Shown: in pieces, positions 6,556 to 11,955 of the stretch | How the letters are laid out: every line of letters starts with the position of its first letter | How positions within the stretch are numbered: the stretch's first letter is position 1 | DNA from: Acidimicrobiia bacterium | GTDB taxonomy: Bacteria > Actinomycetota > Acidimicrobiia > Spongiisociales > ZC4RG35 | NCBI GenBank assembly: GCA_029865445.1 | Contig: JAOUGY010000098.1 | Coordinates: 1-11,955 of the forward strand | DNA length: 11,955 nt | Reading direction: 5' to 3' | Notes under the pieces: generated by a model | What the model saw: the letters and a program-made list of their open reading frames with translations, nothing else | What the model was told of the DNA's origin: nothing | Database searches by the model: none | Translations under genes and position numbers: made by a program

Positions 6556-7011
6556 ATGGACGCCACGTGGGAGTGGGCGATGGAGCTCGCCCTCGCCGAA
6601 GCCGCTCGGGCCGCGGACGCGGGAGAGGTTCCTGTCGGAGCGGTCCTGCTCGACGACGACGGGGTGGTGGTCGCCGCCGACCGCAACCGCCGAGAAGAGC
6701 TCGCAGATCCGACCGCACACGCCGAACTGTTGGTGCTGTCGAGCGCCGCGAGGTCGCTCGGGTCCTGGCGACTCGAAGGACATACGCTCGTTGTGACCCT
6801 CGAACCGTGCGCCATGTGTGCCGGGGCGGCGGTGAACGCCAGGGTCGAACGCATCGTGTACGGGGCGACCGACCCGAAGGCCGGCGCCGCATGGAGTCTC
6901 TACAACATTCCTCAGGACCCGCGTCTCAACCACCAGTGTGAACTGGTGGCCGGCGTGCTGGCAGAGCCGTGCGGGAACCTGCTGGTGTCGTTCTTCGACC
7001 GGCGGCGCTGA
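6556..7011 (+). CDS. tadA: tRNA-specific adenosine deaminase TadA
   Basis: This 151-residue zinc deaminase converts adenosine 34 to inosine in the anticodon of tRNA-Arg(ACG), an essential wobble modification in most bacteria. The zinc site and proton shuttle are intact: H55 and E57 in TAHAE, and C85 and C88 in LEPCAMCAG. The N-terminal EVPVGAVLL strand and the C-terminal LYNIPQDPRLNH segment match TadA rather than free-nucleoside cytidine deaminases. The length is typical. The ATG at 6556 has GGAG upstream (GACGGAGAACGG), and the open frame further upstream runs through the tRNA-Ser(GGA), so it cannot be coding there. The gene is followed within about 30 bases by the SRP RNA gene, so its 3' end may contain that gene's promoter. 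Confidence 0.95.
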   Translation: MDATWEWAMELALAEAARAADAGEVPVGAVLLDDDGVVVAADRNRREELADPTAHAELLVLSSAARSLGSWRLEGHTLVVTLEPCAMCAGAAVNARVERIVYGATDPKAGAAWSLYNIPQDPRLNHQCELVAGVLAEPCGNLLVSFFDRRR

Positions 7012-7042
7012 AGGATCGGCCCATACCTACACTGATTGGTCG

Positions 7043-7169
7043 CAGAGTGGGTGCGGCCCCCGGGTCCTGCGCGGCGGGGCGCCGTGAATCTGGTCAGGTC
7101 CGGAAGGAAGCAGCCATAAGCGGTTTGCTCCGGGCGCCGCAGTCAAGCCTGGTGGCCGCACCCACTCTG
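7043..7169 (+). ncRNA. ffs: Signal recognition particle RNA, small bacterial (4.5S) type
   Basis: The core GGTCAGGTCCGGAAGGAAGC and the following AGCCATAAGCGG are the near-invariant apical loop and Ffh-binding region of bacterial SRP RNA. The ends pair perfectly over 16 bases: CAGAGTGGGTGCGGCC at 7043-7058 with GGCCGCACCCACTCTG at 7154-7169. This closes a single long hairpin of about 127 bases with no Alu domain. With the Ffh protein it targets membrane proteins to the translocon. The ends are set from this stem, and the mature termini may differ by a few bases. No clear promoter is seen in the 31-base gap after tadA. Confidence 0.95.
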
Positions 7170-7182
7170 CCCTTCTACCTTT

Positions 7183-7297
7183 CCGCGGGCTCAGGACTTC
7201 GCTGAGCGACGTCTGTTACCCAGGGTTCTGGACTTCGCCCAATCCGCGGGCCGGGGACTTCGCTGAGCGACGTCTGTTACCCAGGGTTTTCGACTTC
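7183..7297. repeat. Tandem direct repeat, 61-base period, two copies
   Basis: Two copies of about 54 bases lie at 7183-7236 and 7244-7297. Each starts CCGCGGGC and, after three variable bases, reads GGACTTCGCTGAGCGACG followed by TCTGTTACCCAGGGTT without any difference between copies. Each then ends in GACTTC. Inside each is a near-palindrome, TCGCT-G-AGCGA. The motif GACTTC therefore occurs four times at spacings of 36, 25 and 36 bases. The repeat fills the whole gap between the SRP RNA and the methyltransferase stop codon, and the last copy runs into that stop. It does not look coding. Confidence 0.9.
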
Positions 7298-7928
7298 AGG
7301 GTTTGCGGAGGATGGTGGCGTAGACGAAGCCGAGTGGGCCCATCCGCCAGACCCGCTCGAACACGAGGGGACACCCCTCGTAGAGACGTTCGGCAGGTGG
7401 GAGTTTGTCGAGCGAACGATGCAGGTACCAATAGTCCTTCGGGGCCCCGGCGATCAGCCCCGCCAGAGGCAGAAACACCGCCGACGCCGCCCGATGCACC
7501 GCCGCCAGCACCCGCGACTTGGGCCGGCCCAAATCCACTATCACCGCCACCCCACCGGGTCTGAGCACACGCCGGATCTCGGCCAGCGTCTCGGGAATGG
7601 ACGTGAGGTTCCGAAAGACATAGGCCGAGAACACTCCGTCGAACGAGCCATCGGCGAACGGCAGGTGCTCTCCCAATCCCGCCACCCGATCCGGAATCGG
7701 CGACAGCGCCAGCATCTCGCGCACAGGGTCGAGTGCCACCACATCGAACTCGGCCAAGACCGGAGCCGCGGCACCCGTGCCGCTCCCCAGATCCAGAACT
7801 CGCCCCTCAGGTAGAAAGGCGATCCCGCGCCGACGCCAGTTCTGTTCCTGCCCGAACGACAGGATGCGGTTCAACAGGTCATATCGCGCCGCGATGCGAG
7901 CGAAGATGCGATCCGACTCCCTGCTCAA
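7296..7928 (-). CDS. UbiE/MenG-like class I SAM methyltransferase, probable demethylmenaquinone methyltransferase
   Basis: A 210-residue Rossmann-fold methyltransferase. Motif I is VLDLGSGTG at 44-52, the acidic end of strand beta2 is VVALDP at 63-68, and the post-motif segment is LPFADGSFDGVFSAYVFRNL at 89-108. The RIAARYDLLNRILSFG start and the FRNLTSIPETLAEIRRVLRPGG block are characteristic of UbiE/MenG enzymes, which methylate demethylmenaquinone in the last step of menaquinone synthesis. It is somewhat shorter than typical members, and its C-terminus (LGFVYATILRKP) differs from the usual GGIVAIH-like end, so a different small-molecule substrate is possible. The TTG start at 7928 overlaps the serS stop by four bases (TTGA), which implies translational coupling. 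The family's usual distance to the FDRIA-like motif supports this start. It is the last gene of the minus-strand run. Confidence 0.75.
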   Translation of the reverse strand: MSRESDRIFARIAARYDLLNRILSFGQEQNWRRRGIAFLPEGRVLDLGSGTGAAAPVLAEFDVVALDPVREMLALSPIPDRVAGLGEHLPFADGSFDGVFSAYVFRNLTSIPETLAEIRRVLRPGGVAVIVDLGRPKSRVLAAVHRAASAVFLPLAGLIAGAPKDYWYLHRSLDKLPPAERLYEGCPLVFERVWRMGPLGFVYATILRKP

Positions 7929-9178
7929 GGCTCGATCGATTCGAATCCCGTGTACGGGCGGAGCGCCTCGGGGATCACCACCGACCCATCTGGCTGCTGG
8001 TGATTCTCCAGGATCGTGAGAATCGTCCGTCCCACGGCGACGGCCGTGCCGTTGAGCGTATGGATCACCCGGTTACCCGACTCGGTCCGTTGACGCACCT
8101 TCAGACGCCGCGCCTGGAAGTCGGTGGTGTTCGAACACGACGTGATCTCACGGTACGCCTGCTGGCCCGGGAACCAAGCCTCGATGTCGTACTTCTTGGC
8201 GGCAGGGGCGCCCAGGTCGCCGGCTGCCACGTTCACGACGCGATACGGAACGTCCAGCCCTCGGACGATCGACTCCTCGTAGGCGAGGAGCCTGTCGTGC
8301 TCCTCCACCGACAGCTCGGGCTCGGTGAACACGAACATCTCCACCTTGTCGAACTGGTGGACCCGGAAGATCCCTGCGGTGTCCTTGCCGTATGTCCCGG
8401 CCTCCCGTCGGAAACACGTCGAGAACCCGACGTACCGTTTGGGGAGCTCCCCAGCCTCGAAGATCTCGTCCATGTGATAGGCGGCGAGCGGAACCTCGGC
8501 GGTCCCCACCAGGAACAACTCGTCCTCCGGGACCGCGTACACCTGCTCCCGGGCGTCCGGGAAGAAACCCGTCCCGAACAACGCGTCCTCCTTCACGAGC
8601 ACGGGGGGAACCATCGGCGTGAACCCCGCCTCGGTGAGGCGATCGAGGGCGTACCTCACGAGCGCGAACTCCAAGAGCACGGCCTTGCCCTTCAGGTATC
8701 CGAACCTGGCCCCGGAAACCTTGGCTCCTCGCTCGGTGTCGATCACATCCAGGAGGGCGCCGAGCTCGGCGTGATCTCTGGTGATGTTGCGGGTGACGAT
8801 GTCGCCCACCCGCTTGATCTCCACGTTGTCCGCATCGGTGAATCCATCGGCCGCCGAAGGGTCCACGAGGTTGGGAACGTCGATCCAGATGGCATCGAAC
8901 CTTTGCTGCAGGGCGTCAGCCGCCGCAGACTGCTCCTTGAACTGCTCAGAGAGTGCGGCGGCGGCCTCGATGGCGGCCTGCTTCTCATCGCCCTGGAGCC
9001 CGGCGATCGCCTTGCCCGACTCCTTCTGTTCTGCCCGTGTCTCCTCGGCGTTCTGCCGAGCCCGCCGCACGTCCGCGTCCAACGACACCAATGCGTCCAC
9101 ATCGATGTCCACGCCACGGCGGCGGATTGCGTCCTTGATGAGGTCGGGCTGGTTTCGAAGGATGGAGAGGTCGATCAT
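7925..9178 (-). CDS. serS: Seryl-tRNA synthetase
   Basis: A full-length 417-residue class IIa synthetase that charges serine onto tRNA-Ser (and tRNA-Sec where present). The N-terminal 105 residues form the long antiparallel coiled coil that grips the tRNA-Ser variable arm (Glu-, Lys- and Ala-rich around 35-95). The catalytic core shows the serine-binding loop VGTAEVPL at 224-231, motif 2 FRREAGTYGKDTAGIFRVHQF at about 256-276, and motif 3 NGTAVAVGRT at 376-385. The ATG at 9178 gives the standard MIDLSILRNQPD start, and GGTGA lies about eight bases upstream. It follows the CARDB-like gene by 45 bases and overlaps the methyltransferase by four. Three tRNA-Ser genes lie within 4 kb. No T-box or other serine-responsive leader is seen in the short upstream gap. 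Confidence 0.97.
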   Translation of the reverse strand: MIDLSILRNQPDLIKDAIRRRGVDIDVDALVSLDADVRRARQNAEETRAEQKESGKAIAGLQGDEKQAAIEAAAALSEQFKEQSAAADALQQRFDAIWIDVPNLVDPSAADGFTDADNVEIKRVGDIVTRNITRDHAELGALLDVIDTERGAKVSGARFGYLKGKAVLLEFALVRYALDRLTEAGFTPMVPPVLVKEDALFGTGFFPDAREQVYAVPEDELFLVGTAEVPLAAYHMDEIFEAGELPKRYVGFSTCFRREAGTYGKDTAGIFRVHQFDKVEMFVFTEPELSVEEHDRLLAYEESIVRGLDVPYRVVNVAAGDLGAPAAKKYDIEAWFPGQQAYREITSCSNTTDFQARRLKVRQRTESGNRVIHTLNGTAVAVGRTILTILENHQQPDGSVVIPEALRPYTGFESIEP

Positions 9179-9223
9179 CGTGGGTCACCGCTCAGGATAC
9201 CCATGGGCGGAGAGGCCGCTGAA

Positions 9224-10252
9224 TCAACCTTCCGTGGTGGTGGTGCTCCCGGTTTCCTCGTTCACGAGAAATGCCCACTGCACGAGATTGTCCTCGGACT
9301 CCTCTTCGCCCTCGGCGAGGGGCAGTTGCACGGTCAGTAGGTAGGTGATTCCGGGTGAGACATCCAGCGCTTCGAACAGCACCGTGGTCTGACCGGCGGC
9401 CTGGATGGCAGGGACTTCCCCGGTGAGTGAAATCGAGGTCTCGTCGTTGCCGACCAGCGACAGACTCAATTGGGACGGATCGGATTCGGTGTTGCCGCGA
9501 TTCAGCACCACCACCTGGACGGCCAGAGAATCGGTCACTGTGACCACCCGATCATCCGAAGTGTTGACCACTGTGGGCGGCTCGGTCGCCACCTGTTCGA
9601 TGGCGACCTCGGCCCTCAACGCCAACAGATTGCCTTCAGCCCTCGCCACCGACACGATGTGTGCGGGACCGGTCGAGAATGGGTACGTGTCCGACACGAA
9701 AGCCACCACCGGGAACGGAGCAACGGCCGCCGGGGTGTCGGCGGCGTCGATGGCTGTCACAAACGACTGATAGAGCCGATCGCCGGCGCGCAGGTCGATG
9801 AGGGCGTCGGTGATGTCGATCTCCACCCCCACCGCCAGCGGATCGTCGGCGGCGATGAAGACCAGATCCCGGAACGAGGACAGGCCCGTCTCCCACGATC
9901 GCACCACCACGTCCAGCAGCGCCAGGGGGGCTGTCAACGCCGGATCTCCGGATGGCGCGGTGCTCATCACTGCCCGTACCTCGCCCAGGCTCGACAACGT
10001 CTCTTCCACCGTGGCGTCGAAACTGACCCTGTCGACACCTCCGATCCCGTCGACCATCGCTCCGAACTGGGTTGCCTCGGCGGCGGCGGTCTCCAAGGCG
10101 GTGCGGAGGTTCTCGGCGAACAATGGAGGGGTCGCGTCCCTGTCCACCGCCAGGCCGAACGCGACTACAAGACCAATCAGGATGGTGAGAACGACCGGCA
10201 CCAGCCACCGTCGTCGTCGCCGGCGGTGCGGTCGGAAAGGATCTCCGATCAA
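9224..10252 (-). CDS. Membrane-anchored extracytoplasmic protein with C-terminal CARDB-like domain
   Basis: A protein of about 342 residues with a basic N-terminus (six consecutive arginines at 10-15), one transmembrane helix (about 17-36), a helical middle region (about 45-175) and a C-terminal beta-rich domain. The latter has the features of CARDB/Ig-like adhesion folds (VTVTDSLAVQVVVLNRGNTE, then TVLFEALDVSPGITYLLTVQ and an acidic EGEEESEDN), and a Thr-rich tail ends the protein. The layout predicts a signal-anchored protein with its bulk outside the cytoplasm. No enzyme motif or named family is recognised. The frame stays open to 10300, but that part is the tRNA-Leu read through, so I start at TTG 10252, the first start codon outside the tRNA. 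GTG at 10201 is an alternative but would remove the arginine cluster. The gene is probably co-transcribed with tRNA-Leu upstream and serS downstream. Confidence 0.7.
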   Translation of the reverse strand: MIGDPFRPHRRRRRRWLVPVVLTILIGLVVAFGLAVDRDATPPLFAENLRTALETAAAEATQFGAMVDGIGGVDRVSFDATVEETLSSLGEVRAVMSTAPSGDPALTAPLALLDVVVRSWETGLSSFRDLVFIAADDPLAVGVEIDITDALIDLRAGDRLYQSFVTAIDAADTPAAVAPFPVVAFVSDTYPFSTGPAHIVSVARAEGNLLALRAEVAIEQVATEPPTVVNTSDDRVVTVTDSLAVQVVVLNRGNTESDPSQLSLSLVGNDETSISLTGEVPAIQAAGQTTVLFEALDVSPGITYLLTVQLPLAEGEEESEDNLVQWAFLVNEETGSTTTTEG

Positions 10253-10253
10253 G

Positions 10254-10337
10254 TGGGCGAGGGGGGACTTGAACCCCCACGAGGTTGCCCTCACTGGCAC
10301 CTGAAGCCAGCGCGTCTGCCAATTCCGCCACTCGCCC
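10254..10337 (-). tRNA. tRNA-Leu (anticodon CAG)
   Basis: Class II tRNA on the minus strand. The acceptor stem is GGGCGAG (10331-10337) with CTCGCCC (10255-10261), and the discriminator is A (10254). The T-arm is GGGGG/CCCCC with the GTTCAAGTC-type loop, and there is a long variable arm. The D-arm GGCGGAATTGGCAGACGCG is typical of leucine tRNAs. The anticodon loop is TTCAGGT with CAG at 10301-10303, reading CUG, the main leucine codon in GC-rich genomes. CCA is not encoded. The start codon of the next gene lies one base after the discriminator. Confidence 0.96.
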
Positions 10338-10352
10338 GAGAGGCGGAGCGAG

Positions 10353-10381
10353 ATGGTAGCGGAGTGTCAGGTTATTGACAT
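10353..10381 (-). promoter_or_regulatory. Possible promoter of the tRNA-Leu transcript
   Basis: On the minus strand ATGTCA (10381-10376) and TACCAT (10358-10353) are separated by 17 bases, each matching the sigma-70 consensus at four of six positions. The predicted start would fall some 8-10 bases before the tRNA 5' end at 10337, a normal leader length. This would also drive the CARDB-like gene. The match is modest and rests on spacing and position. Confidence 0.35.
10365..10380. promoter_or_regulatory. Dyad TGTCA-N6-TGACA in the divergent tRNA-Leu/fhaA spacer
   Basis: TGTCA (10365-10369) and TGACA (10376-10380) form a perfect 5-6-5 dyad in the 120-base spacer between the divergent tRNA-Leu and fhaA transcripts. 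Its right half also makes a perfect TTGACA (10375-10380) on the plus strand, which could serve as a -35 element for fhaA, although no good -10 follows at 17-18 bases. It could be an operator or simply overlapping promoter elements. Confidence 0.3.
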
Positions 10382-10457
10382 CCCGAGATCCGGCGTCTGT
10401 CTCCGAGGTCTGCGGAAGGTGTTGCTCGGGGCGAAAGCTGTGGCGTGGGGTAGCGTG

Positions 10458-11117
10458 ATGCTCGCCATGGATCTGATCCGCCGCCTGGAACGCCGCTTGG
10501 AGGCTCTGCTCGACGGGGTCGTCGGGACCGTGTTTCGCGGCCACATCCACCCGAGCGAGCTCGCCGAGAGGATCATCCGGGAAGCAGACCTCGCCGCCCG
10601 GGAGTCCGCAAGTGGCACTGTGGTGCCCAACCGATACGTTTTGGCCGTCAATCCCGACGACCTCGACGGCCCGCATGCCCAGCTCGGAAAAGAGCTCGCT
10701 GTGATGGTCGACGAGCTGGCGTTCGATCGGGGCTGGCGGCTGGAAGGTCCCTCGGAGGTGGTGGTCGTGGCCAGCCCCTCCGCCCCCCATGGGCGGCCGC
10801 GTTGTGACGGGCAGTTTCTGGCGGGACGTCGCAACCCCTGGGCGAGACTCGCAGGTCCCACCACCGTGGACATCACAGTCAACCGGGCGGTCGTCGGTCG
10901 GGGCGGCGAAGCCGACGTCACCGTCTCGGGAGAGCACGTGAGCCGCCGTCATGCGATGATCTGGCGCCAGGAGGGGCGGGTGCTCGTGTCCGACCTCGGA
11001 TCGTCCAACGGTACGGCAGTGGATGGGGTCAGGATCGGGGATCGCCCCGTCGAAGCCACTCACCACTCCACGATCACCTTCGGCGACGTTCAATACCGAC
11101 TCGAAATCGATACATGA
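10458..11117 (+). CDS. fhaA: FhaA-like protein: DUF3662 domain plus FHA domain
   Basis: A 219-residue protein with an N-terminal DUF3662 (FhaA_N) domain at about 4-110 and a C-terminal forkhead-associated domain at about 140-217, joined by a short linker. FHA domains bind phosphothreonine peptides. The key residues are present: GR at 147-148, SRRH at 162-165, and DLGSSNG at 179-185. In mycobacteria FhaA recognises phosphorylated partners of the PknB pathway, including the lipid II flippase MurJ, and restrains peptidoglycan synthesis at the pole and septum. Possible starts are GTG 10455, ATG 10458 and ATG 10467. A GGGG at 10447-10450 favours 10458, while family alignment (MDLIRRLERRLE) would equally suit 10467. 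It is shorter than the long mycobacterial FhaA because the repeat-rich linker is absent. It is first in an operon with fhaB and the phosphatase. Confidence 0.9.
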   Translation: MLAMDLIRRLERRLEALLDGVVGTVFRGHIHPSELAERIIREADLAARESASGTVVPNRYVLAVNPDDLDGPHAQLGKELAVMVDELAFDRGWRLEGPSEVVVVASPSAPHGRPRCDGQFLAGRRNPWARLAGPTTVDITVNRAVVGRGGEADVTVSGEHVSRRHAMIWRQEGRVLVSDLGSSNGTAVDGVRIGDRPVEATHHSTITFGDVQYRLEIDT

Positions 11118-11118
11118 C

Positions 11119-11532
11119 ATGCCAGACCTGCTGCTGACACTGCTCCGTCTCATCTTCCTGGCCCTCGTCTACCTGTTCGTGTGGCAGGTGGCCAGAGCGA
11201 TCGGCGCCCACCTCGGCCTGTCGCCGCTCCGTCGCAATCGCCGACCCGGGACGAGAGTCGTGGTCGTGAGGTCCGACGTCCAACCCGGGCTCGATTTCTC
11301 GGTCGCCGATGCCGTGGTGCTGGGCAGAAGCGCCGAGGCGGACATCCACCTCGAAGACCCCTACGCTTCCGAGTTCCACCTCCGGTTGAACAATCGGGAC
11401 GGGAAGCTCGTGTTGACCGATCTGGGAAGCACCAATGGCACGTATGTGAACGGTCGTAGAGTGACGACACCCGTCGACCTCAACCGGGGCGACGCGGTGC
11501 AGGTGGGCAAGACCGTCATGGAGGTGCGGTGA
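11119..11532 (+). CDS. fhaB: FhaB-like protein: membrane-anchored FHA domain
   Basis: A 137-residue protein with one N-terminal transmembrane helix (about 4-24, LLLTLLRLIFLALVYLFVW), a basic juxtamembrane stretch and a C-terminal FHA domain (about 47-137) on the cytoplasmic side. FHA signature residues are GR at 69-70, S84 and H87 in ASEFH, and DLGSTNGTYVNG at 101-112. The SxxH core is kept, but the two residues between Ser and His are Glu and Phe instead of the common Arg-Arg or Thr-Arg, which may alter phosphopeptide preference. Its mycobacterial counterpart FhaB/FipA is a division-site adaptor phosphorylated by PknA/PknB. The ATG at 11119 lies one base after the fhaA stop codon, so the two are translationally coupled. 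The stop overlaps the GTG of the phosphatase gene by four bases. Confidence 0.92.
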   Translation: MPDLLLTLLRLIFLALVYLFVWQVARAIGAHLGLSPLRRNRRPGTRVVVVRSDVQPGLDFSVADAVVLGRSAEADIHLEDPYASEFHLRLNNRDGKLVLTDLGSTNGTYVNGRRVTTPVDLNRGDAVQVGKTVMEVR

Positions 11533-11955
11533 GATTCCAATGGGCGACAGCGACCCATCAGGGTCGGGTCCGGGCCAACAACCAGGACTCTGCGCACCCC
11601 TCGGCATCGGGGAGCGCCGACGGAGTCATGATGGTGGTCGTAGCCGACGGAATGGGTGGTCACGTCGGCGGTGAAATCGCATCGCGGATTGCCATCGACG
11701 CCGCCGTCGCCGCCGAGGGTTCGGTATCGGATCGAATCGCGGCCGCCAACCACGCCATCCTCGCCGAGGTCGGCACCCGACCGGAGCTCGCCGGTATGGG
11801 TACGACGATGACCATGCTCGAAGGCCACCCCGACGGTCAGGGATGGATCGGCCATATCGGCGACAGTCGCGCCTATCTCCTGCGAGACGGCACACTCAGT
11901 CAGATCACCGAAGACCACACCATCGTCACCGAGTACTTGCGAACCGGCAAGATCA
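11529..11955 (+). CDS. pstP: PP2C-family Ser/Thr protein phosphatase (PstP-like), 3' end off window
   Basis: The first 142 codons of a PP2C (PPM) metal-dependent phosphatase are visible. Motif 1 is RVRANNQDS at 13-21. The metal-binding VVVADGMGGHVGGE is at 36-49, with the ligand Asp at 40. GMGTTMT follows at 89-95 and HIGDSRAYLLRDG at 109-121, with a TEDHT segment after it. No key residue is missing in this part. In actinobacteria this position after fhaB belongs to PstP, which dephosphorylates PknA, PknB and their targets and is followed by rodA, pbpA, pknA and pknB. A C-terminal transmembrane helix would be expected beyond the window. The GTG at 11529 overlaps the fhaB stop (GTGA), with GGAGGT at 11520-11525, only three bases away. 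No in-frame ATG lies near it until codon 34, which is inside the fold. Confidence 0.93.
   Translation, partial: MRFQWATATHQGRVRANNQDSAHPSASGSADGVMMVVVADGMGGHVGGEIASRIAIDAAVAAEGSVSDRIAAANHAILAEVGTRPELAGMGTTMTMLEGHPDGQGWIGHIGDSRAYLLRDGTLSQITEDHTIVTEYLRTGKI

Noticed and set aside
7183..7297. CRISPR array
   Set aside because: There are only two units, with a 34-base core and flanks that are also repeated, no distinct unique spacers, and no cas genes nearby.
7216..7431. Minus-strand frame running through the tandem repeat and the methyltransferase 3' end
   Set aside because: It overlaps a real gene in another frame, and its sequence is mostly translated repeat with no ribosome site.
10253..10300. 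N-terminal extension of the CARDB-like protein to 10300
   Set aside because: This stretch is the 3' half of tRNA-Leu, and the peptide it would give (MPVRATSWGFKSPLAH) is just translated tRNA.
11023..11118. Upstream extension of fhaB to 11023
   Set aside because: It would lie inside fhaA in another frame. The ATG at 11119 gives the expected membrane-helix start immediately after the fhaA stop.

Overview
The window is GC-rich, with the codon bias and gene content of an actinobacterium (Actinomycetota). The fhaA-fhaB-PP2C phosphatase run, a small bacterial SRP RNA beside tadA, and serS near several tRNA-Ser genes all fit. An acidimicrobial or other non-model lineage is possible, but the sequence alone does not settle it.

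The left part (about 1-5260) is accessory DNA and looks like the right end of an integrated mobilizable element. It holds the C-terminal end of a secreted-type trypsin-like protease, a previously uncalled 52-residue membrane peptide on the minus strand, a frameshifted and truncated IS3-family transposase remnant, a complete 908-residue MobF (TrwC/TraI-type) relaxase-helicase on the minus strand, and a divergent complete tyrosine integrase. The integrase stops 45 bases short of the 3' end of a tRNA-Ser(UGA) gene, which is the classic arrangement for an element inserted at a tRNA 3' end. The 303-base divergent spacer between relaxase and integrase contains an unusually AT-rich patch with a perfect dyad and a short direct repeat, a candidate oriT or operator. 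No coupling protein, mating-pair genes or second attachment site are visible, so the element is either larger than the window or only mobilizable.

The right part (about 5260-11955) is chromosomal housekeeping DNA. In order it carries tRNA-Ser(UGA), an OsmC-family protein, tRNA-Ser(CGA), tRNA-Ser(GGA), the tRNA adenosine deaminase tadA, the SRP RNA gene, a 61-base tandem repeat, and then a minus-strand run of a UbiE/MenG-type methyltransferase, serS, a membrane-anchored CARDB-like protein and tRNA-Leu(CAG). Divergent from tRNA-Leu is a tightly packed fhaA-fhaB-PP2C operon whose last gene runs off the end. This is the start of the conserved actinobacterial cell-wall/division signalling cluster, in which FHA proteins and a PstP-like phosphatase work with Ser/Thr kinases.

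Three tRNA-Ser isoacceptors and seryl-tRNA synthetase lie within about 4 kb of each other. I see no convincing wholly new multigene system. The observations most worth checking are the candidate oriT patch, the tandem repeat, the gene whose start abuts a tRNA 3' end, and the small membrane ORF.
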